Both the position numbers and the translations under genes were made by a program. From Eubacterium sp. (lineage in GTDB: Bacteria > Bacillota > Clostridia > Lachnospirales > Lachnospiraceae), in assembly GCA_022764165.1 (NCBI GenBank), contig JALERM010000075.1, positions 1-51,491 on the forward strand: DNA of 51,491 nt, in the 5' to 3' direction. Shown piece by piece: positions 8,612 to 16,274 of this stretch. Position 1 is the first letter of the stretch; each line of letters opens with the position of its first letter. Under the pieces are notes generated by a model. It was not told where the DNA came from. It made no database searches and saw only the letters and a list, made by a program, of their open reading frames with translations.

Positions 8612-9937
8612 TTATATCAGATAAAGATACTGGTTCAATTCCCACTCTGAAATCTGTGCCAGATATCCTTTCCATTCTTTTCTTTTTGCTTTTAAATAAG
8701 ATTTTGTAAATTTTTCTCCAAGTGTTTCTCTTATGAGAAAATCCTGTTCCATAGCTTTCAAAGCTTCCCCGAGATTTTCCGGCAAAGCCTCAATCCCTTT
8801 TTCCCGCTTTTCCTCTCCAGTCAGTTTTCTGATATCCTCCCGGAGTTCGGCAGGGGCTTTCAGATTTTTCTCAATACCCTCCAGACCGGCTGCCAGACAC
8901 AGGGCAAATACCAGATAAGGATTAGAACTGGAATCCGGACTCCTCAGTTCCATATGCATTCCACAGCAGGCTCTCTCCCGGACACGGATCAGAACTTCTC
9001 TCTGGTCGGTTGACCAGGTCACCTCAGACGGTGCTTCAAATCCGGGCACCAACCGTTTGTAGGAATTAACCAATGGATTAAAGATTGCAGTCATCCCCTG
9101 AATATGCTGTAAAATACCAGCCATAAATGCTTCTCCTTCACGGCTGAAATTACCGTCTTTATCCCGGAAAATATTTTTCCCGTCTTTTAAAAGGCGCATA
9201 TTCAGATGCATACCGGAACCATTTACTTCCATTCTGGGCTTCGGCATAAATGTGGCATGCAGTCCATAACGCTTTGCAATCGTCCGGACAGCCACCTTAA
9301 AGGTCATGATTTTATCAGCAGTCTCCAGTGCATTTTCAAAAGTAAAATCTATCTCATGCTGTGCCGGTGCACTTTCATGATGGGAAGAATCAATTTCATA
9401 CCCCATCTCTTCCAGTGTCAGAATAATATCCCTTCTTGTATTTTCTCCAAGGTCAATCGGGGATGTATCCAGATATCCGGCTTTTTCATGGGAAATGGTT
9501 GTGGGCATCCCATTGTCATCTGTGTGGAACAGGAAAAACTCACACTCAGGATTCACCTGAAAGGTATATCCCATTTTTTCAGCTTTTTCAATCACACGTT
9601 TTAATATCATGCGGGAACTTGCTTCATATTCTGTCCCGTCTTCCAGGCAAACATCACATAAAAACCTGGCCACCTTTCCCTGCTGTGGCCTCCATGGCAA
9701 AATTGTAAAAGTAGAAAGATCCGGTTTCAGATACATTTCCGTATCTTCTGCCTGATCAAATCCTGACAGGGAAGTGAGATTGATCACGCACTTATTCTCC
9801 ATTGCTTTCAGCAGACGACTTGACGGAATTGCCACATTTTTCAGCACACCGTACATATCAGTAAACTGCAGGCGAATAAATTCTACGTCTTCATCTTCCA
9901 CCATCCGCAAAATCTCCGCTTTGCTGTAATTCTCCAT
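8612..9937 (-). CDS. glnA: Glutamine synthetase, type I
   Basis: A 441-residue GSI that makes glutamine from glutamate, ammonia and ATP. The beta-grasp N domain (FIRLQFTDMYGVLKNVAIP) is followed by the catalytic domain with PECEFFLF, an ATP/metal region at FMPKPRMEVNGSGMHLN and the RVRERACCGMHMELRSPD arginine-rich segment. ATG 9937 is chosen because AAAGGAGA lies 7 nt upstream; a GTG further upstream overlaps that ribosome binding site. The length without a long insertion suits the GSI-alpha form typical of Firmicutes. It heads an operon with the ANTAR gene behind a long structured leader. Confidence 0.92.
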   Translation of the reverse strand: MENYSKAEILRMVEDEDVEFIRLQFTDMYGVLKNVAIPSSRLLKAMENKCVINLTSLSGFDQAEDTEMYLKPDLSTFTILPWRPQQGKVARFLCDVCLEDGTEYEASSRMILKRVIEKAEKMGYTFQVNPECEFFLFHTDDNGMPTTISHEKAGYLDTSPIDLGENTRRDIILTLEEMGYEIDSSHHESAPAQHEIDFTFENALETADKIMTFKVAVRTIAKRYGLHATFMPKPRMEVNGSGMHLNMRLLKDGKNIFRDKDGNFSREGEAFMAGILQHIQGMTAIFNPLVNSYKRLVPGFEAPSEVTWSTDQREVLIRVRERACCGMHMELRSPDSSSNPYLVFALCLAAGLEGIEKNLKAPAELREDIRKLTGEEKREKGIEALPENLGEALKAMEQDFLIRETLGEKFTKSYLKAKRKEWKGYLAQISEWELNQYLYLI

Positions 9938-10111
9938 ATTTTTTCTCCTTTTTCTCACGCAATATATATTTATATTTCAGAAAACTAAACGATATGCATC
10001 CCCGGAGGGTTTATCTACCAGAACAGTCCGGTGGCGTTTCCGAAATACAAAAAGGGCGAACTTACCCAGAGAAACCCTCCAGATAAGACGCCCTTGTCTT
10101 TTTATTCATGT
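9938..10111 (-). promoter_or_regulatory. Structured 5' leader of glnA (ANTAR target or riboswitch-like)
   Basis: On the minus strand the leader begins with a two-part stem: 10095-10089 pairs with 10058-10052, and an inner CUUAUCU/GGGUAAG helix caps it, ending in five U. It is therefore terminator-like. The loop GGAGGGUUU (10080-10072) is perfectly complementary to AAACCCUCC further downstream (10012-10004), so a loop-to-tail pseudoknot is possible. A second hairpin (10032-10017) has hexaloop ACUGUU, with A at position 1 and G at position 4 as in ANTAR substrates. I could not find a convincing partner hexaloop or assign a known RNA family. Confidence 0.6.
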
Positions 10112-10116
10112 TCCGT

Positions 10117-10145
10117 ATTATAGCAATCGGTCCTAAAAATGTCAA
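10117..10145 (-). promoter_or_regulatory. Consensus sigma-A promoter of glnA
   Basis: Minus-strand TTGACA (10145-10140), a 17-bp spacer and TATAAT (10122-10117) match consensus exactly. The predicted start near 10111 gives a leader of about 174 nt before the glnA ATG. Confidence 0.85.
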
Positions 10146-10170
10146 GTATTATTCCACAATTAGTTACTGT

Positions 10171-11193
10171 TCACTCCTGACCAGTAGCCACAATTACTCC
10201 ATCTTCATCCCACAGATCGTGCCAGTCTTTTGCACCTTCCCAGAGGAATACCTGTCCTTTTACCAGTCGGTTATTTCTCTCCAGCGTAGCAATGGTTTTC
10301 ATCTCATCCTCTGTCAGCCAGTCACCGTCTGTCATAGCTTTCAAATTACTGTAATAATTCTTTTCTGTTACTGAGAAAGGAATCGGAATCTGACCTCTCT
10401 GAACTGCCCACTTGAGGCAGATGGTTGCCGGATGTACACCGTGTGCCTCTGCAATTGCACGAAGCTCCGGCATTTCCATGTCAGCAAGATCCTCCGGACA
10501 GATATCACGCTCCGGTCTGCGTGGAGAGCCAAGAGGCATATATCCTACAGGCTGAATATCGTGTGCAACCAGATAATCAAACAGTTCCTGCTGCTGGAAG
10601 CATGGATGCAGTTCGATCTCGCAGGCAGCCGGTTTGATACGCATCAACGGCAGTGTGGCTTCCAGTTTAGGAATCGTCATATTTGATAAGCCAATTGCTT
10701 TAATCAAACCTTTTTCCACCAGTTCTTCACACTGGCGATAGGTATTCATGAATCTTTCCACAGAAAATGGTTTTGAATCCGGATTTCTGGATGTTACATC
10801 GCAGCCCGGTGCATGATAATTCGGGAATGGCCAGTGGATATAATACAAATCAACATAGCCACATTTTAAGTCTTCCAGACTTTTCCGGCATGCTTCTTCC
10901 ACATGCTCATGCATATCATTCCAGACTTTTGTCATGATAAACAAATCTTCTCTCTTTACAATGCCTTCTTCAAAAGCTTCTGTAAAAATTTCGCCGATCT
11001 GTTTTTCATTTCCATAACATGCTGCACAGTCAAACATGCGGTATCCCAACCGGATTCCTCCGGCTACAGCTTTTGATACCTCGTCTGCATTAAAACGATC
11101 AGAGCCAAAGGTGCCCATACCGATGACGGGCATTGTCATTCCATTATTTAATTTTTTAGAAGGTACTGTTTTTGGATCAATATAATTATTCAT
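10171..11193 (-). CDS. Aldo/keto reductase
   Basis: A 340-residue (alpha/beta)8 NAD(P)H-dependent AKR. The catalytic set is visible: Asp and Tyr in FDCAACYGNE, Lys in FIMTKVW and His in YIHWPFPNYH. The C-terminal half has LKWAVQRGQIPIPFSV, a typical AKR cofactor-side motif. AAGGGGGA precedes ATG 11193; the frame is open further upstream but overlaps the adh stop codon. As last gene of the LacI operon it probably interconverts a sugar aldehyde or ketose and an alcohol. The substrate cannot be read from the sequence. Confidence 0.85.
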   Translation of the reverse strand: MNNYIDPKTVPSKKLNNGMTMPVIGMGTFGSDRFNADEVSKAVAGGIRLGYRMFDCAACYGNEKQIGEIFTEAFEEGIVKREDLFIMTKVWNDMHEHVEEACRKSLEDLKCGYVDLYYIHWPFPNYHAPGCDVTSRNPDSKPFSVERFMNTYRQCEELVEKGLIKAIGLSNMTIPKLEATLPLMRIKPAACEIELHPCFQQQELFDYLVAHDIQPVGYMPLGSPRRPERDICPEDLADMEMPELRAIAEAHGVHPATICLKWAVQRGQIPIPFSVTEKNYYSNLKAMTDGDWLTEDEMKTIATLERNNRLVKGQVFLWEGAKDWHDLWDEDGVIVATGQE

Positions 11194-11212
11194 ATGATTC
11201 CCCCTTGATATT

Positions 11213-12262
11213 TTAATTCTCGCTGTCAATCAGAATCTTACCTTTTACGGTTCCGGGCGTCTTATACATCTCAAAGGCATCCGCAATCCGGCTCAGCGAC
11301 ACTTTTTTAAAGATAAAGGATTCGTCAAATTTCAACTCACCGGTTTTAAAGTAATGAGCAGCCAGCTTCCACTCGTCTCCCGGAAACGGTGCACTGTAGG
11401 ACATCCAGGAGCCTGTCAGCGTAAATTCTTTACGATTCATGCATTCCCATTCATCAACACTGAAAGATAATTCTCTCGTGGGAGTTCCGATAAAGCACAC
11501 CTGGGCCTTATTCGCTGCCAGCTTAAATGCCATTTTCATGGTGATTGTATTTCCGGCAGTCTCATAAATATAATCAAAACCTTTTCCGTCTGTCAGCGCC
11601 ATGGCCTGTTCCATAAAGTCCTCTTCTTTTGTATTGATTCCTGCAGTTGCACCCAGACGTTTACCCAGTTCCAATCTGGCAGGTTCAATATCAAATACCA
11701 CAACCTGTTTCGCACCAAATATTTTTGCCCACTGCATGGTCAAAAGACCAATGGTGCCGCCGCCAAGGATAGCAACATTTTTACCGCCTTTATAGTCCAG
11801 ACGTTTCAGTCCGTGCAATGCAACAGTAGCCGGTTCAAAAAAAGCTCCCTGTTCAAAAGATACACTGTCTTCGAATTTCACTGCATTTTTTTCCGGCACT
11901 ACAACATACTCTGCAAAACTTCCATACTGTCTGGAGCCGATAAAGCTGTAATGTCTGCAGAGAGAGTAATTTCCTTTCTGGCAGTCCTCACACTTCATAC
12001 AGGGAACCAGCGGTACACCGGCAACCCGGTCACCTGGTTTCAGTTCGGTTACACCTGCTCCAACCTGCTCAATCGTTCCTGAAAATTCATGTCCAAGAAC
12101 ATTTGGGAAGAAATGGCAGGCATCTCCGTTTACTCTGGGCACATCAGAACCACAGATTCCTGTATATTTTACCTTAATCAGAACCTCTCCGGCCTTTGGC
12201 ACCGGTTTTTCAATTTCTTCGTATCGAATGTCTTCTCTTGCGTGTACTACTCCTGCTTTCAC
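11213..12262 (-). CDS. Zinc-dependent medium-chain dehydrogenase, GatD-like (polyol or polyol-phosphate)
   Basis: A 349-residue MDR dehydrogenase. GHEFSGTIEQVG (His-Glu of the catalytic zinc), the structural-zinc cysteines in PCMKCEDCQKGNYSLC and the Rossmann motif LGGGTIGLL are all present. From memory of the family, CGSD.PR, VPL.PC, FIGSR..GSFAEY and GSWM.YSAP.PG closely follow E. coli galactitol-1-phosphate 5-dehydrogenase (GatD). The start is GTG: its GTGA overlaps the kinase stop codon and AGGAGG is positioned for it. It likely oxidises a hexitol or its phosphate to the ketose. No galactitol PTS is nearby, so the free polyol is equally possible. Confidence 0.85.
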   Translation of the reverse strand: MKAGVVHAREDIRYEEIEKPVPKAGEVLIKVKYTGICGSDVPRVNGDACHFFPNVLGHEFSGTIEQVGAGVTELKPGDRVAGVPLVPCMKCEDCQKGNYSLCRHYSFIGSRQYGSFAEYVVVPEKNAVKFEDSVSFEQGAFFEPATVALHGLKRLDYKGGKNVAILGGGTIGLLTMQWAKIFGAKQVVVFDIEPARLELGKRLGATAGINTKEEDFMEQAMALTDGKGFDYIYETAGNTITMKMAFKLAANKAQVCFIGTPTRELSFSVDEWECMNRKEFTLTGSWMSYSAPFPGDEWKLAAHYFKTGELKFDESFIFKKVSLSRIADAFEMYKTPGTVKGKILIDSEN

Positions 12263-13785
12263 TTATCTTTTCCTCCTGTCTCTTTCATAAGCTCTTTCAG
12301 ATTCTCATACAAGGCCAGATAGGTCTTATAATTTTTCTTATATAGTTCATGTTTTTCCATATCAGGAACATGTTTTCTTGTAATCTTTACTGTCTGCTTC
12401 ACCGCATCTTCAAAAGACTCATACATCCCAACACCGACACCGGCCAGGATAACTGCACCCAGTGTGGTCGCTGTATCAGATGATGGTACAGCAATCGGTT
12501 TCCCTGTAATGTCAGATTTGATCTGTGTCCACAACAGAGAATTTGCAGAACCGCCCATAGCCAACAGTTCTTCAACCACTGCACCTGTATTTTCCGCAAT
12601 ATCCAGATTATGCTTCAGTGAATAAGCCACGCCTTCCATAGCAGAACGAATCATATGACCTTTTGTCTTGGAAAAATCCAGACCATAATATACACCTTTC
12701 GCATCCGGATCCCAGATTGGTGAACGTTCTCCTGCCATATAAGGAAGGAATACAAGCCCGTCACTTCCCGGAGCCACCTTCTCGGCCAGCTCATTGAACT
12801 GAACCAGAGATAATTTTCCCGTTTCTTCTTTCATCATCCGCTCATACTGTCCCAGTTCCCGTTCCAGCCAGCGCATGACTCCGCCGCCTCCGGTGGTTCC
12901 GCCCTGAAGAAGCCACTGTCCCGGAACCACATGACAGCTGAGGATCAATCTTGGATCAGCCGCATAAGTATCCAGACAGATACTCATGCCTCCGGCCTGA
13001 CCGCCCTGTTCCTGGGTCTCTCCGGGATGAACCACTCCGGCACCCAATGTTCCGCAGGCGGCATCCAGCCCTCCGGCTACAACAGGTGTTCCGACTGCAA
13101 GTCCGGTCTGTTCCGCCGCAGCTTTCGTTACTGTTCCCACCACCTGATGACAGGGAACAATATCCGGCATAAATTCCATAGGGATTCCCATCTCCCGGCA
13201 CAGATCTGCATCCCACTGCCCTGTTCGCATATGAAAAAAATGAAGCCCATAGGCCTGGCAGATATCCTGACTGATCTCACCAGTCAACCGATACGCAATA
13301 AAAGAGTTAGACTGTAAAATCTTCCAGATATTTCGATATACATCCGGAAGATTCTCTTTGTACCAGAGAATCTTAGCAGTTGTATAGGAAGGTTCTAACG
13401 GATTCCCACATACTTCAAATATCCGTTCCTTTCCGATACTCTCATTCAGTCTGTCACAGATATCTTTTGCTCTGGTATCCATCCAGATAGGGGTGTTTGT
13501 CAAGACTCTTCCTTTCCGGTCAATGGCAATGGCTGACCAGCTCTGTCCGTCAATTCCTATGCCTTTGATATCCACTGGATTCACCTTACTGTTTTCCAGC
13601 AGTTCTTTTACTGCCCCGCACACCGCTTCCCACCACTCATCCGGATTCTGTTCTGCCCATCCCGGATGGGGATAATACACAGCATAATCACCGGTAGTAC
13701 TGGCCACTACTGTTCCATCTTTAGCAAACAGTGCCACTTTACAGGAACTTGTTCCAATATCAATTCCCAGTAAATATTCCTTCAT
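12259..13785 (-). CDS. FGGY-family carbohydrate kinase (xylulokinase-like)
   Basis: A 508-residue sugar kinase with two actin-like domains. The N-terminal phosphate motif GIDIGTSSCKVALF, GIGIDGQSWSAIAID, the C-terminal adenosine motif LAMGGSANSLLW and the GGLDAACGTLGAG segment match the FGGY family, closest in appearance to XylB. It would phosphorylate a ketose (D-xylulose or another ketose from the adjacent dehydrogenase) with ATP. Neighbours do not include xylose isomerase, so a D-xylulose substrate is not secured. It follows lacI by 13 bases and overlaps adh by 4, so expression is coupled. Confidence 0.88.
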   Translation of the reverse strand: MKEYLLGIDIGTSSCKVALFAKDGTVVASTTGDYAVYYPHPGWAEQNPDEWWEAVCGAVKELLENSKVNPVDIKGIGIDGQSWSAIAIDRKGRVLTNTPIWMDTRAKDICDRLNESIGKERIFEVCGNPLEPSYTTAKILWYKENLPDVYRNIWKILQSNSFIAYRLTGEISQDICQAYGLHFFHMRTGQWDADLCREMGIPMEFMPDIVPCHQVVGTVTKAAAEQTGLAVGTPVVAGGLDAACGTLGAGVVHPGETQEQGGQAGGMSICLDTYAADPRLILSCHVVPGQWLLQGGTTGGGGVMRWLERELGQYERMMKEETGKLSLVQFNELAEKVAPGSDGLVFLPYMAGERSPIWDPDAKGVYYGLDFSKTKGHMIRSAMEGVAYSLKHNLDIAENTGAVVEELLAMGGSANSLLWTQIKSDITGKPIAVPSSDTATTLGAVILAGVGVGMYESFEDAVKQTVKITRKHVPDMEKHELYKKNYKTYLALYENLKELMKETGGKDK

Positions 13786-13798
13786 GATTCACCTCTTA

Positions 13799-14806
13799 TC
13801 AACGCTTTGGTTCCATCATTTTTACTGATTTTCCTTCTACAATCTTTGTTTTCAGTTTCATATTTTCATGTTGTTCCGTATTTTCCAGCCGTTCCAGCAT
13901 TATTCTGGCAACTTCTGCTCCAATCGTCTCCGTTGGCTGTGTAACAATCGTCAGTTTAGGTCTGCAGGCACGGGCAAAGGAAAGATTATCAAATCCAATC
14001 ACAGATATATCATCCGGAATAGAAATCCCCAGTTCGTTAATACCGATCACAGCTCCCATGGTCATCTCATAGTTACTGGCAAATACAGCTGTCATATCCG
14101 GATTATCCTTTACCAGTTTTTCCACGCCTTCCACTCCGGACTGGATCGTATAATTGCCATGATAAATCAGATTGTCTTTTATTCTTATTCCGGCAGCTGA
14201 CAATGCATCTGTATAACCCAGCAGACGTTCCTGTGCGGTAAAAATATCTTCCGGTCCGGTAATGATACCGATTTTATCATGACCATTCTTTATAAACAAT
14301 TCAATAGCCTCACGGGAAGCTGTACGATTATCCACAAAAACACTGTCGCAATGCAGATTCTTAATTTTCCGGTCAATCAATACCACCGGTTTTCCGGCCG
14401 CACGGAAAGCTTCCAGATGTGCACCCGTAGTATCCACAGGCATATTGATAATTCCATCCACACGTTTCTGCATCAGAAATGCAACTGCTTCTGCTTCCAG
14501 CTGCTTATCTGTGCGGCAGTCACAGATCATCGTCGCATAACCATGACTGCGCAGTACATCTTCCATCTCTGTAATAATTTCCGAACAGAACACATTATTC
14601 AATTCCGGAATCACAACGCCAATGGTTTTCGTACGGTTCGTTTTTAACCCACGGGCCACTTCATTGATTTCATAATGCAGCTCTTCGATTGCCGCTTCAA
14701 TCTTAATCCTGTTTTTTTCGCGGACGTTGCCGCCATTTAAATAAGAAGAAATTGTAGCCAGCCCAAGTCCGGTCTTTTGAGCAATATCTTTTATCGTTGC
14801 TGCCAT
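13799..14806 (-). CDS. LacI-family transcriptional regulator
   Basis: A 335-residue regulator. The HTH is at residues 4-24 (IKDIAQKTGLGLATISSYLNG), followed by the hinge helix VARGLKTN and a periplasmic-binding-protein-like effector domain (TKTIGVVIPELNN ... DDISVIGFDNLSFA). AAGGAGG precedes the ATG. It is the second gene of the operon it probably controls, and the palindrome CCGAAACGTTTCGG under the operon promoter is a typical LacI-family operator, so autorepression relieved by a sugar or sugar phosphate is likely. Confidence 0.93.
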   Translation of the reverse strand: MAATIKDIAQKTGLGLATISSYLNGGNVREKNRIKIEAAIEELHYEINEVARGLKTNRTKTIGVVIPELNNVFCSEIITEMEDVLRSHGYATMICDCRTDKQLEAEAVAFLMQKRVDGIINMPVDTTGAHLEAFRAAGKPVVLIDRKIKNLHCDSVFVDNRTASREAIELFIKNGHDKIGIITGPEDIFTAQERLLGYTDALSAAGIRIKDNLIYHGNYTIQSGVEGVEKLVKDNPDMTAVFASNYEMTMGAVIGINELGISIPDDISVIGFDNLSFARACRPKLTIVTQPTETIGAEVARIMLERLENTEQHENMKLKTKIVEGKSVKMMEPKR

Positions 14807-14854
14807 AACTTCCTCCTTCTTTTACTGTCTACTTCGTGACCGGCAACACATCGC

Positions 14855-15706
14855 TTATTTTGACTTACCGTCACATCCACAGACTTTCATCCGTCCTTTA
14901 ACCAGTTCTTTTACTGCAGCCATTCCAACTTTACCAAATGCCTTTGGATCAAATACTGACGGTTCTTCTGCAATCAGTTTTTTGACAGCATCTGTATACG
15001 CTTTTCGTAGTTCTGTAGCAAAATTCACTTTACAGATTCCTCTTTTTACACAGTCAGACACATCCCCATCTGTCAGACCGGAAGCACCATGCAGTACCAG
15101 TGGAATAGAAACAACTTTTCTGATCTCAGAAAGACGTTCTTTATCAAGAACAGGAGTTCCTACATAAAATCCATGAGCAGTTCCGATTGCAACAGCCAGA
15201 GAATCAATACCGGTACGTTCCACAAATTCCACAGCTTCTGCCGGATCTGTATTCGTATCAGCTTCTGCTTCCAGATCATCTTCTTTGCCGCCCACTTTTC
15301 CCAGTTCTGCTTCCACAGGGATACCTTTCAGCTTCGCTGCCTCAACCACTTTTGCGGAAACTGCAATATTTCCTTCCAGATTTTCCTTGGATCCGTCAAT
15401 CATAACAGATGTGTAACCGTTTTCCATACACTGCACTGCCAGTTCATAACTGCTGCCATGATCCAGATGCAGACATACAGGTACAGAAGCTTTCTTAGCC
15501 TCTGCCGCTACAATTGCTGCATACGTTTCCACTGTACCATACTTAATCGTAGATGGGGTTGTCTGAAGCATAACCGGAGCCTGCAGTTCTTCCGCTGCTG
15601 CAATCACAGCTTTCACCATCTCCATATTCTCTATATTAAAAGCTCCTACAGCATAGCCGCCCTTCTGTGCGTCCAGAAGCATTTCTTTTGATGTAACTAA
15701 TGGCAT
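14855..15706 (-). CDS. Class II ketose-bisphosphate aldolase (GatY/KbaY/FBA-like)
   Basis: A 283-residue zinc aldolase. CLHLDHGSS carries a zinc His and the catalytic Asp, PVEAELGKVGG the metal-site Glu, AIGTAHGFY another zinc His and LVLHGASGL the third; KVNFATELR follows. The length (about 284) fits the short tagatose-/fructose-bisphosphate aldolases of the GatY/KbaY type. It cleaves a ketose bisphosphate to DHAP and glyceraldehyde-3-P. It is first in the LacI operon, with AAGGAGGA before the ATG. Pairing with a GatD-like dehydrogenase suggests a tagatose-type route, but fructose-1,6-bisphosphate cannot be excluded. Confidence 0.88.
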   Translation of the reverse strand: MPLVTSKEMLLDAQKGGYAVGAFNIENMEMVKAVIAAAEELQAPVMLQTTPSTIKYGTVETYAAIVAAEAKKASVPVCLHLDHGSSYELAVQCMENGYTSVMIDGSKENLEGNIAVSAKVVEAAKLKGIPVEAELGKVGGKEDDLEAEADTNTDPAEAVEFVERTGIDSLAVAIGTAHGFYVGTPVLDKERLSEIRKVVSIPLVLHGASGLTDGDVSDCVKRGICKVNFATELRKAYTDAVKKLIAEEPSVFDPKAFGKVGMAAVKELVKGRMKVCGCDGKSK

Positions 15707-15731
15707 ATCCTTATCCTCCTTATTTTTGAAT

Positions 15732-15745
15732 CCGAAACGTTTCGG
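15732..15745. promoter_or_regulatory. LacI-family operator CCGAAACGTTTCGG
   Basis: A perfect 14-bp palindrome with the central CG typical of LacI-family operators. It lies 16 bp downstream of the candidate -10 box, 26 bp before the aldolase ATG, so bound repressor would block initiation or early elongation. Confidence 0.85.
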
Positions 15746-15760
15746 TTTTTGTATATAATC

Positions 15761-15789
15761 ATGTTACCACTGCTTTCCGGCAAAGTCAA
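15761..15789 (-). promoter_or_regulatory. Promoter of the LacI-controlled aldolase operon
   Basis: Minus-strand TTGACT (15789-15784), 17-bp spacer and TAACAT (15766-15761). The -35 is strong and the -10 weak; an alternative AT-rich -10 (GATTATATAC) lies slightly downstream. Confidence 0.6.
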
Positions 15790-15872
15790 GTAATAACTAT
15801 TTTGATTTAAATTCTATATAGGCCATTTAGTTGCAATTCAGCTTTCAACTATTCTAATTTAACCCTCTCAGG

Positions 15873-16229
15873 GTAAGCCAAAATCCATATAAACAATTCC
15901 TGCGGCTTACTTCACATGAAAGGTGGTAGGCTGTAGAGGCACCAACTAGGTTTTTCAGCCTACCTTTTTGGTCTTTGAGTAGGCTTCATTTCTTGGTTTT
16001 CACGTTTTCATCCTACCAAATAAGAAGAAACGTAGGCTGAGAATCCCGGAAACACCTTACTGAGCTTACTAAAATTGGTAAAAGCGTAGGTTACAAATCC
16101 CAGAAACCAATGATATAGCCTATAAAAATCAAAAATAGATAGGATGGAAATCATATCAACAACCATTGGAGCCTATCGAAAACGAAAAAAGGCAGGAGGA
16201 AAATCCGAAAACAAATCAATGAAGCCTAC
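15873..16229. repeat. Array of seven 38-bp hairpin units at 53-bp period
   Basis: Units start at 15873, 15926, 15979, 16032, 16086, 16139 and 16192. Each has a 7-nt left arm (consensus GTAGGCT), a 24-nt core and a 7-nt right arm (AGCCTAC); spacers are 15 nt (one of 16). Unit 1 is GTAAGCC/GGCTTAC, a doubly compensated version of the consensus stem; unit 5 keeps pairing through G-U wobbles; unit 6 swaps the terminal G-C for A-T. Cores of units 4-7 share an A-rich pattern around AAATCC..AAACAA. Unit 3, and less clearly unit 2, matches it only after reverse complementation. The array fills the gap between the glucosidase 3' end and the aldolase promoter. No coding sequence is seen in it. Confidence 0.85.
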
Positions 16230-16274
16230 CAAGAGTTAAGAGGCAGGCCAGAAGCCCACATAACAAATACGTAT

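Noticed and set aside
10004-10100. Plus-strand attenuator or riboswitch
   Set aside because: Read on the plus strand the order of pairing segments resembles a classical attenuator ending in a U-run, but no plus-strand gene follows and no plus-strand promoter is visible, whereas the minus strand has a perfect promoter and glnA.
13799-14806. CcpA as identity of the LacI-family gene
   Set aside because: The HTH reads ATISSYLNG rather than the CcpA-type sequence, and the gene sits inside a catabolic operon with its own operator, pointing to a local regulator.
15873-16229. CRISPR array
   Set aside because: The regularly spaced units look CRISPR-like, but arms and cores are degenerate rather than identical, some units are inverted, the intervening segments are only 15 nt (or 24 nt) and similar to each other, and no cas gene is present.
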